Shown here: one piece after another, positions 1-8,097 of the stretch | Position numbering within the stretch: the stretch's first letter is position 1 | How the letters are laid out: each line of letters opens with the position of its first letter | DNA from: HGM05190 sp964394205 | GTDB taxonomy: Bacteria; Bacteroidota; Bacteroidia; Bacteroidales; Muribaculaceae | Assembly (NCBI GenBank): GCA_964394205.1 | Contig: CAYMVS010000001.1 | Span: forward strand, 1 to 64,000 | Reading direction: 5' to 3' | Length of the DNA: 64,000 nt | Notes under the pieces: model-generated | What the model was told of the DNA's origin: nothing | Databases searched by the model: none | What the model saw: only the letters and a program-made list of their open reading frames with translations | Made by a program: the position numbers and the translations under genes

Positions 1-50
1 CACGCCACCCTCTCACGGTGGAGACCAGGGTTCGATTCCCTGATTCGCTA
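1..50 (+). tRNA. tRNA-Glu(CTC), 3' part only (cut by window edge)
   Basis: The anticodon stem CCACC (5-9) pairs with GGTGG (17-21) around a 7-nt loop with anticodon CTC at 12-14. The T arm is CAGGG/TTCGATT/CCCTG (26-42). The acceptor 3' strand is at 43-49 and the discriminator A at 50. The D arm and 5' acceptor strand lie outside the window. No CCA is encoded. The reading as Glu rests on the anticodon alone. Confidence 0.85.
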
Positions 51-63
51 CAATCCCATTATT

Positions 64-103
64 TTAGACGGACTGCAAAATCAGCAGCCCGTCTAATTTT
101 TTT
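64..103 (+). terminator. Rho-independent terminator after tRNA-Glu
   Basis: TTAGACGG (64-71) pairs with CCGTCTAA (89-96) and is followed by seven T (97-103). A short inner CTG/CAG pairing extends the stem. It lies 14 nt after the tRNA end. Confidence 0.85.
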
Positions 104-153
104 GGTGACTGTCACAAAAAAATAGACGGATTATTAACAAATATCTCAAAAAA

Positions 154-185
154 TTTGCACGATTAAAAACTAATACCTACCTTTG
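154..185 (+). promoter_or_regulatory. Bacteroidetes-type promoter of tRNA-Ser
   Basis: TTTG (154-157), a 20-nt spacer and TACCTTTG (178-185) match the Bacteroidetes housekeeping consensus (TTTG N19-20 TAnnTTTG). The tRNA begins 25 nt after the -7 box. Confidence 0.85.
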
Positions 186-210
186 TCACCGCAAATCAAG
201 GCAAACCACT

Positions 211-297
211 GGAGAGGTGGGTGAGTGGCTGAAACCACCAGTTTGCTAAACTGACGTAGGAGCAATCCTACCACGGGTTCGAATCCCGTCCTCTCCG
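211..297 (+). tRNA. tRNA-Ser(GCT)
   Basis: Acceptor strands GGAGAGG (211-217) and CCTCTCC (290-296) pair perfectly, with discriminator G297. The anticodon GCT is at 245-247. There is a long variable arm between the anticodon and T arms, as expected for class II serine tRNA, and a canonical T arm (GGGTTCGAATCCC). CCA is not encoded. Confidence 0.95.
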
Positions 298-298
298 C

Positions 299-336
299 AA
301 AAGAGCTAATCGGAAGTCTTCTGATTAGCTCTTTTA
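299..336 (+). terminator. Terminator after tRNA-Ser
   Basis: A 13-bp perfect stem (299-311 with 323-335) is extended by an inner GAAG/CTTC pair. The 3' arm ends in TTTT. It starts 2 nt after the tRNA. The stem is symmetric, so it could also stop transcripts from the minus-strand gene ending at 380. Confidence 0.85.
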
Positions 337-379
337 GTTTATAACATAGCCATTTATGGGTCAGCAGACAGAGCCGCTC

Positions 380-1006
380 TTAACCGTAAATCAATTCCTT
401 TTCACGCTCAACCGTTATCGGGCTTGAGTGTCCTGAAAGAAGGACAGTGTCGCCGGGCAATCGAAAAATCTTATTGATGATCGATTTTGCAAGTACCTGT
501 CTTTCACCACCGGGAAAGTGAGTCAAGCCGGGTTGATGGTCATAAAACAGATCCCCGACAAAAGCGGCGTGCTCTTTCTCGCTGTAAAATGTAACCGATC
601 CCGGTGTATGACCCGGTGTGTGGACGACTTTCAGGTAGAAGTCGGAGTTCTCTTTCAAGTAAATCTTCTCACCGTCATAAAGCTCTTCATAGTGGGACAC
701 GACGATTGGGTTTGGTGAATTGGCGCTCAGGTTAAGGTAAGTGTCGGAAAGGTAGGGTGCATCGTCAGGATAGATGTAAACCGGTGCCCCCAATCGCTCC
801 GACAGCAAAGCGGCTGCTCCAAAATGATCAAAATGACCATGAGTGAGCAGGATTTTCTCAATCTTCCAACCGTTTTGCATGACAACATCTGCAATGGCCC
901 CGGCTTGTGCACCGGGGTCGATGATGAAGCCTGCTTTGCTGACGGGATCTATGTAAAAATAGCAGTTTTCAGCAAAAACGCCATATACAGTCAGTTCCTT
1001 GATCAT
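380..1006 (-). CDS. Metallo-beta-lactamase-fold hydrolase (glyoxalase II / YcbL-like)
   Basis: This 208-residue protein of the MBL superfamily is probably a cytosolic hydrolase of thioesters such as S-lactoylglutathione-like substrates; the substrate is not readable from sequence. The metal-binding HxHxDH signature is intact (H56, H58, D60, H61). A later histidine lies in the TPGHTPGS motif near residue 133, an aspartate in GDLF near 152, and a final histidine in LLSGHSSP near 193. Its length matches the short single-domain glyoxalase-II-like group, which lacks the extra helical C-terminal domain of classical GloB. It is the last gene of a probable three-gene operon, 18 nt after the DsbA-like gene and downstream of the MarR regulator. 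That setting suggests a role in electrophile or thiol stress. Confidence 0.9.
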   Translation of the reverse strand: MIKELTVYGVFAENCYFYIDPVSKAGFIIDPGAQAGAIADVVMQNGWKIEKILLTHGHFDHFGAAALLSERLGAPVYIYPDDAPYLSDTYLNLSANSPNPIVVSHYEELYDGEKIYLKENSDFYLKVVHTPGHTPGSVTFYSEKEHAAFVGDLFYDHQPGLTHFPGGERQVLAKSIINKIFRLPGDTVLLSGHSSPITVEREKELIYG

Positions 1007-1024
1007 AGAAGTGTTTTTTTAGTT

Positions 1025-1744
1025 TTAAAGTAATTGGCATCCATCCTCGCCACAAGTGTGAGGACGTTCGGTTGCCTTTTCTACCTCTTTTTTGTCGTCT
1101 TGTCTTTTGAGCGCACGACTGAGCGCAGACTTAAATCCATCAATCGACATTGCGCCAGGCACGGCAAACTCACCGTCAAAAAGTATATAAGGAACTCCAT
1201 GAACACCACGAATAGCTGCCTCACGCTCATCAAAACGCACCTCGTCGTCATACTTGTCAGAGTCGAGTACCTCCTTGACATCCTCCTCTTTCATTCCAAC
1301 CGAGAGTGCTTTATCCATTAACACCTGATGATTTGAAAGCACAAGATTTTCAGTGAAATAGGCAGCAAAGAGGGCTTGGTTGAGCCGCTCGACGGTTTCC
1401 CGGTCATATTTTGCCTCGGCCAGTTTCATAAGACGGTGAGCGTCGCGTGTGTTTGAATACTGTGTCGTGGCATAACGGAAATCGATGCCGACCTCACGAC
1501 CTAATGCCGAGATCTGTTCAACCTGGTCTCTTGCAGCATCCAGTGACAGACGGTATTTCACAGCAAAGCGCTCGGGCGTGGTTGATACCACTTCTTTTGA
1601 GGCGGTTGGATCAAGCTCAAATGCCCGGTAATCAATCTGTACGTGATCTTTCAATCCCATTTCTTCAATTGCTTTCTGCAATCTTGTTTCACCGATGTAG
1701 CAATAAGGGCAAGCGAAATCGCTCCAAATAGTGAGTGTCATCAT
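1025..1744 (-). CDS. DsbA-family / FrnE-like thiol oxidoreductase
   Basis: This 239-residue thioredoxin-fold protein of the DsbA/FrnE family has an active-site CPYC at residues 12-15, directly after the first beta strand. There is no signal peptide, so it acts in the cytosol, unlike periplasmic DsbA. The family signature GVHGVPYILFDGEFAVPGA (cis-Pro loop) is near residue 180. The C-terminus carries an extra cysteine pair (CGEDGC, the last residues before QLL), recalling the additional C-terminal cysteine motif described for FrnE, an oxidative-stress disulfide isomerase. Two ATG codons stand in tandem at 1744 and 1741; either may be used. It lies 22 nt after the marR gene and is presumably controlled by it. 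Confidence 0.9.
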   Translation of the reverse strand: MMTLTIWSDFACPYCYIGETRLQKAIEEMGLKDHVQIDYRAFELDPTASKEVVSTTPERFAVKYRLSLDAARDQVEQISALGREVGIDFRYATTQYSNTRDAHRLMKLAEAKYDRETVERLNQALFAAYFTENLVLSNHQVLMDKALSVGMKEEDVKEVLDSDKYDDEVRFDEREAAIRGVHGVPYILFDGEFAVPGAMSIDGFKSALSRALKRQDDKKEVEKATERPHTCGEDGCQLL

Positions 1745-1766
1745 AGTTTTTATCCTTTCTGTTAAG

Positions 1767-2204
1767 TTAATTTATAATTGACTGAAGAATTTGTCGCAGT
1801 TCATCCATCTGCTGATGGGTGATTTTTGATGCCAACTTTTGATGAAGACCCGTTGCAATCTCAAGCAGCTTAGGCCTGACCTCTTTTCCCTTATCGGTCA
1901 GCGACACAATACAACACTTGTAGCTGACGGGAGTGAGTGAGACATACCCTTTTGCGACAAGCGATTGAATACCTCGGTTTATCGAGGCCTTGTCCTTACA
2001 AAGGGCTTTGGATATTTCACATTGCTGAATATTGTCTTGAGAAAACAATACCCTCATAATCAGATATTCGGCAGCGGTTATATCTGTTTTGCTATCGGCA
2101 AGAGCCTTGCTCAGTCGGCCAACCTCTGTCTGATAGGCTATTCCAAGCATGCTGCCGATATTTGGCATCCCATATATGTTTTCTTTTGTTGTCATATCAA
2201 CCAT
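1767..2204 (-). CDS. MarR-family transcriptional regulator
   Basis: This 145-residue winged-helix regulator has a helical dimerisation segment (about 15-45), a recognition helix region around CEISKALCKDKASINRGIQ (about 75-93) and a wing around YVSLTPVSYKCC, followed by a C-terminal dimerisation helix. Members of this family usually repress a neighbouring operon and release DNA on binding a small molecule or on cysteine oxidation; cysteines are present near the recognition helix and wing. It heads the operon with the DsbA-like and MBL genes. The second ATG (codon 4, at 2195) is a plausible alternative start, because the predicted transcription start lies almost on the first ATG. Confidence 0.9.
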   Translation of the reverse strand: MVDMTTKENIYGMPNIGSMLGIAYQTEVGRLSKALADSKTDITAAEYLIMRVLFSQDNIQQCEISKALCKDKASINRGIQSLVAKGYVSLTPVSYKCCIVSLTDKGKEVRPKLLEIATGLHQKLASKITHQQMDELRQILQSIIN

Positions 2205-2208
2205 ATAA

Positions 2209-2244
2209 CAAAACTAATGCCAAAATGGTTGTCGAGTCAACCAT
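2209..2244 (-). promoter_or_regulatory. marR promoter with overlapping palindromic operator
   Basis: On the minus strand a TAGTTTTG -7 box (2216-2209) stands 21 nt from a GTTG -33 element. The -33 element lies inside a perfect 7-bp inverted repeat, ATGGTTG (2225-2231) and CAACCAT (2238-2244), separated by 6 nt. A third half-site CAACCAT lies at 2198-2204 over the start codon. This arrangement suits autorepression by the MarR protein. Confidence 0.6.
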
Positions 2245-2263
2245 GATTGGAAATAATTATCCT

Positions 2264-2301
2264 TGTCCCATAACCGCTGCGTTATAATATATTGTGGGAC
2301 A
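2264..2301 (-). terminator. Possible hairpin terminator after the YjbR-like gene
   Basis: TGTCCCA (2264-2270) pairs with TGGGACA (2295-2301), with an inner TAAC/GTTA pairing. It follows the minus-strand gene ending at 2306 but has no good T tract, so it may only stabilise the 3' end. Confidence 0.4.
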
Positions 2302-2305
2302 GACT

Positions 2306-2665
2306 CTAAATGCCCAACTCGGTTCTTGTCTTTTTGGGGAGGGCACCCACTATCAAATCATAGCCGGCTTTCAGCAATTCCTTTATCTTAGAATCGGGTA
2401 TATCTGAGTCCAACTTCAAACCGAGCCAATGGGTCTTGTTCATGTGCCATGCCGGAAAGGCTCCTGTGTAGTTATCTTGCATGGACAACACTGAGACAGG
2501 CTGACACTTCACATCGACAAACTTTTCATCGGGATTGAACAAACAGAACCATTTGCCGCCAACTGAATAAGTTATCAACATTTCATATTGGGGTTCGCTC
2601 CAGGGTCTGTTTTCCTGGACTCCCTGAAATGAAAGGCAAAACTCTCTTAACTCTTCTACATTCAT
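2306..2665 (-). CDS. MmcQ/YjbR-family protein
   Basis: This 119-residue protein matches the MmcQ/YjbR family, a small CyaY-like fold often annotated as DNA-binding. Typical features are the N-terminal helix with LREFCLSFQGVQE, the strand KWFCLFNPDEKFVDVKC, the AWHMNKTHWLGLKLD segment (about 70-85) and the terminal helix LKAGYDLIVGALPKKTR. The biochemical role of the family is not settled. It begins 4 nt after the upstream esterase gene and is surely cotranscribed with it. Confidence 0.85.
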   Translation of the reverse strand: MNVEELREFCLSFQGVQENRPWSEPQYEMLITYSVGGKWFCLFNPDEKFVDVKCQPVSVLSMQDNYTGAFPAWHMNKTHWLGLKLDSDIPDSKIKELLKAGYDLIVGALPKKTRTELGI

Positions 2666-2669
2666 ATCT

Positions 2670-3344
2670 TTATCTGTTTTTTGTTAATGAATCCATTGCG
2701 AGGTCAAGACGCTCAATGGGATACTGGTAGTGATTGCCGGGGACCCACTGAAAGTCTACATTAACACCGCAATCTCTCAAATGTCTGACAATCAACTCGG
2801 TGTTTTCTCCCACTATATTGAAAGCCTTTACATTTGACTTTGGTTCCTGACGTCCAAGCAGAAAAAAGGCAAATCCTTTTTTATCGGAATAGTTCTGCTT
2901 GTCAAACCAATCCATAAAGCCATCATACCAGAAAGAGCCCGATAACGAGACAATATTCTCAAAAAGCGAAGTCTGTGGCCATTGCCAAAGGGCAAATAAG
3001 CCCGACATCGAGACTCCGACCAGGGTGCGCTCCACCTTTTTCACCATTCCCAATTCTCTTTCCAAGCGTGGAACGAGCGTCTGTTCCAGCAACTTAAGGA
3101 ACCCGGGTGACTCACCCTTGAAATCTTCTGTCCCGGCCGGTACACCTTTTGCGGGCCACGGGCTGAAGACATTCTGCCAGTCCATGCCGGCAATTTGAAC
3201 GAATGTAAAATTATACCGGTCGGCTGCCGCATCAATCCAATCGGCCAAAGCATCCATCGGATAGAGGATGTAGACGATTTTACTTTTGGATATCACCCGG
3301 CTGCATCGACATCTCAAGCCTTCTATTTCAATTGTCTGATTCAT
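2670..3344 (-). CDS. Alpha/beta-hydrolase, putative esterase (esterase-D/IroE-like)
   Basis: This 224-residue protein has an alpha/beta-hydrolase fold of the putative esterase type. The nucleophile elbow is GVSMSGLFALW (serine near residue 116), followed by the SLSGSFWYDGF segment seen in siderophore-type and trehalose-type esterases. The probable catalytic histidine is in PGNHYQYPIERL near the end. There is no signal peptide. The natural substrate cannot be told. It is the first gene of a two-gene unit with the YjbR-like gene. Confidence 0.8.
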   Translation of the reverse strand: MNQTIEIEGLRCRCSRVISKSKIVYILYPMDALADWIDAAADRYNFTFVQIAGMDWQNVFSPWPAKGVPAGTEDFKGESPGFLKLLEQTLVPRLERELGMVKKVERTLVGVSMSGLFALWQWPQTSLFENIVSLSGSFWYDGFMDWFDKQNYSDKKGFAFFLLGRQEPKSNVKAFNIVGENTELIVRHLRDCGVNVDFQWVPGNHYQYPIERLDLAMDSLTKNR

Positions 3345-3455
3345 AATATTTCAATATTATATTATAACAACCCGCCAAATCATTAGGTTGAATAATTTGA
3401 AGAAAAAATAACATTGAGGGTGTCTTTACGTTAATTATTTAAAGAATGACTTAAA

Positions 3456-4187
3456 ATGACACTTTGGAATCTTATACATGGATGTCACCGCAAGAGTGAG
3501 GGGTGTCTCAACTGTTATGTTTTTGCACGCGACGGGCAACATGGCGTTGACACAAATATTGTGCGCAAGACAGCTATGTTCAATCTCCCACTCAGGAAAG
3601 ACCGGAAAGGAGATTGGAAAATCCCGCCGGGAAGTCTGGTGATGACATGCTTCTCGTCGGACTTCTTTATCGAGGAGATGGATCAGTGGCGTGACGAGGC
3701 ATGGGATATGATAAGAGAACGCCGTGACTTGAAATTTTACATTGTGACAAAGCGGCCCGAGCGAATTTCTCGTTCGCTGCCTGACTATTGGCAAGAGATT
3801 GAGGAGCGTGTCTATTTGTGCTGCACGATGGAAAACCAACAGCGCGTCGACGAGCGTTTACCCATATTCAGCCGTCTGAGACATAAACATAAGGATATTA
3901 TTGTAGAGCCGATTTTGGGGCCGATAGACTTTCATGGCGGTTTATCGGGAATTGGCAGTGTAACTGTCGGCGGAGAGTCGGGGATGCATGCACGTCAGTG
4001 TAATTATGAATGGATACTGGATATCAGACGGCAATGTGCCGATGCCGGGATAGGGTTCTGGTTCAAACAAACAGGGGGCCGTTTTGTTAAAGACGGCAAA
4101 ACCTACCGTCTTGCCCATCGGGTTCAGATGCAACAGGCAGGCAAAGCCGGTATCGACCTCGTCGGCCAAAGAGAGAGCCAAAAGTGA
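3456..4187 (+). CDS. DUF5131 (phage Gp37/Gp68-type) three-Cys-motif protein
   Basis: This 243-residue protein is of the Gp37/Gp68 family (DUF5131). The N-terminus carries the family's three-cysteine motif C10-x6-C17-x2-C20, which resembles an iron-sulfur site. Further conserved stretches are YIVTKRPERI (about 108), the VTVGGESG strand-turn (about 170) and FWFKQTGG (about 207). The family is common in phages and mobile islands and is often paired with a three-Cys-motif partner protein (TcmP). No partner gene is visible on either side, where an esterase and a secreted protein lie, so it looks like an orphan. Function is unknown; a radical-SAM-like chemistry has only been suggested by the cysteine spacing. 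Confidence 0.85.
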   Translation: MTLWNLIHGCHRKSEGCLNCYVFARDGQHGVDTNIVRKTAMFNLPLRKDRKGDWKIPPGSLVMTCFSSDFFIEEMDQWRDEAWDMIRERRDLKFYIVTKRPERISRSLPDYWQEIEERVYLCCTMENQQRVDERLPIFSRLRHKHKDIIVEPILGPIDFHGGLSGIGSVTVGGESGMHARQCNYEWILDIRRQCADAGIGFWFKQTGGRFVKDGKTYRLAHRVQMQQAGKAGIDLVGQRESQK

Positions 4188-4278
4188 ATTTTCGGGTGAT
4201 ATGCTTGAATGATAAGAAATATTGTCTTTACTTTGTAGACATAAAAATATTTGTTTGTCTCTTTAACTCCTGTTATAT

Positions 4279-5832
4279 ATGAAAAGATGGTATGTAGCGA
4301 TATTGGCTGTGGTTCTCTTTCAGGTGATGACCGTCGAGGCGCGCCAGTTATCGCGTTCGGTCAATAAACCTATGAAAGCGGCTTGCTATGGTGTTTCTCA
4401 GACTGTGCCGAGTGTAGATGTGACCGCATCGGGTGATTGGACAGTGCTTGGCGACGCTGTGTGGGAAGAGGATATAATGAGCTATTTCAGCGATATACCT
4501 TCTGGAAAATTTTGGAATGTCCCTATCGAGCAAAGCGTCTCCGACCCGACGAAATACCGACTCGCCCCCTACGCTGTCGAGGGCAATCCGGTGGCCGATG
4601 TAATGGGCAGTCCCGACGCCACTTACATCTACCTCAATGCGGCCGACCCGTCGCGGGTTATGGTTGATGATTTTACAATATATGATGTGTTCAGAATCAG
4701 CCAGTTGATTAAGGAGAACGACTGGTCAACAATGGCATCTGATGCCAACTATGGCGTGATGGGCGAGGGCTTCATCGAGTTTGGCAGCCGATCGTTTGCC
4801 GTTTATGTCAGAAACAGCGGCTATGGCTGGGATCAGACATGTGCCAACGGTTTCAAGATTTATCTTCCCGGTCAGCACCGCAAGGATTATTCATGTAATG
4901 TCGGCGTTACATCAATGTGTGCCGACGGCGACCGTCTTTCATTCACGGCGACATGTGGCGCCGATGTGAAAACGCTCAAGGCTTTGGTGCTTGCGGGGGC
5001 CTACTTCGGGTCGGATGAGCTGTATAGTCAAGCCGATAAGGTTAATGGGGCGCAGGAAATTAAGCCTGGAGTGACGGTCTCGTTCAACCCTCCGGCCGAT
5101 AGTGGCCATCAGAGATACTCGGTGATTGTGTTGGCCTATGACAGTGACGGACATTTAGTTGGAGGTGACACCGATTTCTTCTACGCTCTTGCAAACAATC
5201 CCGAGCAATGGACATCGGTTGGCACGGCCACCTTCAACGAGTTTGTGCTGACCGGTGCTTATAGCGATATCGAGTCGGAAGTGCTCGTAGCTCCACTTGA
5301 ACGCCATGTCACCAATCCCTCTCTCTACCGTCTTGTCAATCCATATTCAGGCCACTCATTGAGCGGTCGGTTCAGTCCGGTCGGCCATGACCATGACCAT
5401 TATATGTATCTCAATGTCGGGAACAGTAATTTCTGCTATCTCATTGACTCTCCGATAGGGATGTCGATCACTGGCGATGCCGCGATATGCACATACGGAT
5501 ATTACTATCTTGAAGCCGGATACACGGTTGAAGAGATAATGCTCAAGGGATATGGCGGCACTCTTGAGGATAATGTCGTGACCTTCAAGTCGGGCGACAT
5601 CCTTTTTGCAGAAAAAGAGTATGGCGACGGCGCATGGGCTCCCTATCTTGACGGTACACAGATGTCTATTGTCTTGAATATTGAGAATGACGGCATTAAG
5701 GATGTGGAAAACGACCTGAAGGGGCCGGTTACATTCTACAACCTTAGCGGCGTCAGAGTTGAATCACCCGAGGCCGGGCAGATTGTGTTGAGACAGCAGG
5801 GTAACAAAGTGACCAAGAGCATTATCAAATAA
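4279..5832 (+). CDS. Secreted protein with internal duplication and T9SS-like C-terminal tail
   Basis: This 517-residue protein of unknown function starts with a cleavable signal peptide (about 1-21, VLFQVMTVEA). Two copies of one domain can be seen, near residues 50-135 and 310-390. Each runs from a DWTVLGDA/QWTSVGTA strand through SDI, a P-I/L-E segment, a P-x-x-YRL-x-PY motif and a YxYLN strand. The last 35 residues (VTFYNLSGVRV, then QIVLRQQGNKVTKSIIK) resemble the type IX secretion sorting tail of Bacteroidetes, so the protein is probably exported to the cell surface. It stands alone between the DUF5131 gene and the dCMP deaminase gene. Confidence 0.75.
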   Translation: MKRWYVAILAVVLFQVMTVEARQLSRSVNKPMKAACYGVSQTVPSVDVTASGDWTVLGDAVWEEDIMSYFSDIPSGKFWNVPIEQSVSDPTKYRLAPYAVEGNPVADVMGSPDATYIYLNAADPSRVMVDDFTIYDVFRISQLIKENDWSTMASDANYGVMGEGFIEFGSRSFAVYVRNSGYGWDQTCANGFKIYLPGQHRKDYSCNVGVTSMCADGDRLSFTATCGADVKTLKALVLAGAYFGSDELYSQADKVNGAQEIKPGVTVSFNPPADSGHQRYSVIVLAYDSDGHLVGGDTDFFYALANNPEQWTSVGTATFNEFVLTGAYSDIESEVLVAPLERHVTNPSLYRLVNPYSGHSLSGRFSPVGHDHDHYMYLNVGNSNFCYLIDSPIGMSITGDAAICTYGYYYLEAGYTVEEIMLKGYGGTLEDNVVTFKSGDILFAEKEYGDGAWAPYLDGTQMSIVLNIENDGIKDVENDLKGPVTFYNLSGVRVESPEAGQIVLRQQGNKVTKSIIK

Positions 5833-5889
5833 TGTGTCGCGGGTTGAATATTTTCTTGCCGGCAGTAGTTTTATATAATTCAAAAGTAT

Positions 5890-5897
5890 TACCTTTG
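5890..5897 (+). promoter_or_regulatory. -7 box (TACCTTTG) upstream of dCMP deaminase
   Basis: TACCTTTG is a perfect TAnnTTTG box 24 nt before the start codon. No clear TTTG is found at the usual -33 distance. Confidence 0.6.
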
Positions 5898-5921
5898 TGA
5901 TATAATTTTCAGAAACAACTA

Positions 5922-6350
5922 ATGGATAGCAATATCAAACAGGAGACGATAGACCGCCGTTACCTAAGGATGGCTCGGATCTGGGCAGAAAATTCTTATT
6001 GTGAGCGGCGCAAGGTTGGAGCCCTGTTGGTAAAGGACCGTACAATTATTTCCGACGGGTTCAACGGGACTCCTGCCGGCTTTGAGAACGTGTGTGAAGA
6101 GGAGAGCGGAGTTACCAAACCATACGTGCTTCACGCCGAGGCTAACGCCATCACAAAAGTTGCGCGAAGTAACAATTCGAGCGAGGGCTCGACCCTGTAT
6201 ATCACCGCGTCGCCATGTCTTGACTGCGCCAAGTTAATCATTCAGGCCGGCATAAAACGGGTTGTTTTCAACGAGCTTTACCGTATCACCGACGGCATTG
6301 ATCTGCTTGAGCGCGCCGGTATCAAATGTGTCTATATTGAAAATATTTAA
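5922..6350 (+). CDS. Deoxycytidylate (dCMP) deaminase family protein
   Basis: This 142-residue zinc-dependent deaminase of the CDA fold converts dCMP to dUMP in the dTMP supply pathway. The zinc site is complete: H71-A-E73 (H ligand and catalytic glutamate) and C99-x2-C102. The GFNGTPAGFENVCEE segment (about 47-61) is typical of the dCMP deaminase branch rather than cytidine or tRNA deaminases. It has its own promoter and is followed by a 106-nt gap before the S41 protease gene. Confidence 0.92.
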   Translation: MDSNIKQETIDRRYLRMARIWAENSYCERRKVGALLVKDRTIISDGFNGTPAGFENVCEEESGVTKPYVLHAEANAITKVARSNNSSEGSTLYITASPCLDCAKLIIQAGIKRVVFNELYRITDGIDLLERAGIKCVYIENI

Positions 6351-6429
6351 TAGTTCTTTTTGTTTTAGGGTCTGAATATAATGATTGACACACTTTGATT
6401 TGGTTAAGCCATTGAGGACCCCAAACCCA

Positions 6430-6437
6430 TACTTTTG
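6430..6437 (+). promoter_or_regulatory. -7 box (TACTTTTG) upstream of the S41 protease operon
   Basis: TACTTTTG fits TAnnTTTG and lies 20 nt before the ATG at 6457. This argues against the TTG codons further upstream (6435, 6448) as starts. TTTG motifs at 6394 and 6399 are too far for a standard spacer. Confidence 0.6.
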
Positions 6438-6456
6438 AAATTGATTTTTGCATTAT

Positions 6457-8091
6457 ATGAGCAACAAACCTTCAAAAATCGCAAAGTTTCTCCCTCTTAT
6501 AATAGCCGTGACCTTTATTGCCGGTATCTTTACAGCACGGGTCTTCACGCCCACCGGTGGCCGCGGCTCGTCGGCCGACAAGATTCATCAGATACTCGGC
6601 ATGATAGGGGAGTCGTATGTCGATGACTTGAATATGGACAGCCTGGTGGAGTTGACCATTCCCCATCTTCTGGCTAATCTCGATCCTCACTCGGCTTATA
6701 TTCCATCGAGCGACCTTCAGGCTGTAAACGACGACCTGGAGGGATCGTTCAGCGGCATTGGAATCACCTTTAACATGATGGGCGACACCATCACTGTGCT
6801 TGAGGTGCTGTCGGGTGGCCCGGCCGAAAAGGTCGGGTTGCTTGCCGGAGACCGCATCGTGACCATAAACGACTCGGTTGCCGCCGGCAAAAAGTGGACC
6901 AACGAGAAGGTTATGAAAACCCTGCGCGGGCCAAAGGGAACGACTGTCGCCCTGGGTATCAAACGGTCGACATCGACCAAGCTGCTCCCATTTGAAATAA
7001 CGCGAGGCGATATACCGGTGTCGTCGATCGATGCCGCCTACGAGATTGAGCCCGGCCTCGGATATATCAAGATTAACAAGTTTGGCAGCAAGACCTACGA
7101 GGAGTTTTTCAATGAAGCTGTCAACCTGAAAGCCAATGGTGTCAACAAGTTTGTCATCGACCTGAGAGGAAACGGCGGTGGATTTATGGAACCGGCGGTG
7201 CTGATTGCCAACGAGTTCTTACCCGCGGGGTCAATCATTGTCTCAACAAAGGGTAGGTTAGGGGCACACAACGACATTATTGGGGCCGACGGCACCGGGT
7301 CGTTCCAGAAAGATCAGGTAGTGTTGTTGCTCGACGAGTTCTCGGCCTCGGCAAGCGAGATTCTTGCCGGAGCGATTCAGGACAATGACCGTGGTCTGAT
7401 TGTCGGTCGCCGGTCGTTTGGCAAAGGGCTTGTGCAAAACCAGTTCACACTGCCCGACAGCAGCGCCATCCGTCTCACCGTTGCCCGCTATTATACACCT
7501 TCGGGGCGCTCGATACAAAAGATGTATAAGCTTGGTGAGGCCCTGGAGTATGAGACAGAGCTTGCAAACCGCTACACCAATGGCGAGCTCTATTTTGCCG
7601 ACAGCATCAAGATTGACCGATCGCTCAATTTCAAGACACTCAATGGCCGCACAGTGTTTGGAGGCGGCGGCATTATCCCCGACATCTTCGTGCCCAATGA
7701 CACTACCGGATATTCATCCTATTTTATCAGCGTGGTAAATGCCGGCTTGCTGCAAAAATATGCTTTTGCCTACGTTGACCTTAACCGGGAGGCTCTGTCA
7801 AAGTGTAAGGATGCCCGCGAGGTTCTCAAACAGTTGCCTTCGGATGACAGCCTGTTGCACTCGTTTGTCGAATATGCCGAGGGTGAGGGTATTCCTGCCC
7901 GTTGGAAATACATAAACATTTCCCGCAAGTTGATTGTTAATCAATTGCAAGCACTCATCTGCCGGGATGCACTCGATCAGGCTGCTTTTTACTACGTTTA
8001 TAACCGTAATGATCTTGGTATTAACCGAGCTGTCGAGGCGATAAAACGCGGTCAGTCAATGCCTCCTGTCAAGGTGAGCGCAAAATATTGA
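6457..8091 (+). CDS. S41-family C-terminal processing peptidase
   Basis: This 544-residue carboxyl-terminal processing protease (CtpA/Prc type) has a single N-terminal membrane anchor (about 8-27) and faces the periplasm. A PDZ domain (about 90-170, with GIGITFN and PAEKVGLLAGD) precedes the protease core. The catalytic pair is S298 in the SASASE motif and K323 in SFGKGLVQ, with Q327 four residues on; the 25-residue spacing matches E. coli Prc. The C-terminal 130 residues are a helical extension common in Bacteroidetes. ATG 6457 is preferred over in-frame TTG 6448 because of the promoter position. It leads a four-gene operon with very short gaps. Confidence 0.93.
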   Translation: MSNKPSKIAKFLPLIIAVTFIAGIFTARVFTPTGGRGSSADKIHQILGMIGESYVDDLNMDSLVELTIPHLLANLDPHSAYIPSSDLQAVNDDLEGSFSGIGITFNMMGDTITVLEVLSGGPAEKVGLLAGDRIVTINDSVAAGKKWTNEKVMKTLRGPKGTTVALGIKRSTSTKLLPFEITRGDIPVSSIDAAYEIEPGLGYIKINKFGSKTYEEFFNEAVNLKANGVNKFVIDLRGNGGGFMEPAVLIANEFLPAGSIIVSTKGRLGAHNDIIGADGTGSFQKDQVVLLLDEFSASASEILAGAIQDNDRGLIVGRRSFGKGLVQNQFTLPDSSAIRLTVARYYTPSGRSIQKMYKLGEALEYETELANRYTNGELYFADSIKIDRSLNFKTLNGRTVFGGGGIIPDIFVPNDTTGYSSYFISVVNAGLLQKYAFAYVDLNREALSKCKDAREVLKQLPSDDSLLHSFVEYAEGEGIPARWKYINISRKLIVNQLQALICRDALDQAAFYYVYNRNDLGINRAVEAIKRGQSMPPVKVSAKY

Positions 8092-8097
8092 TTTAAG

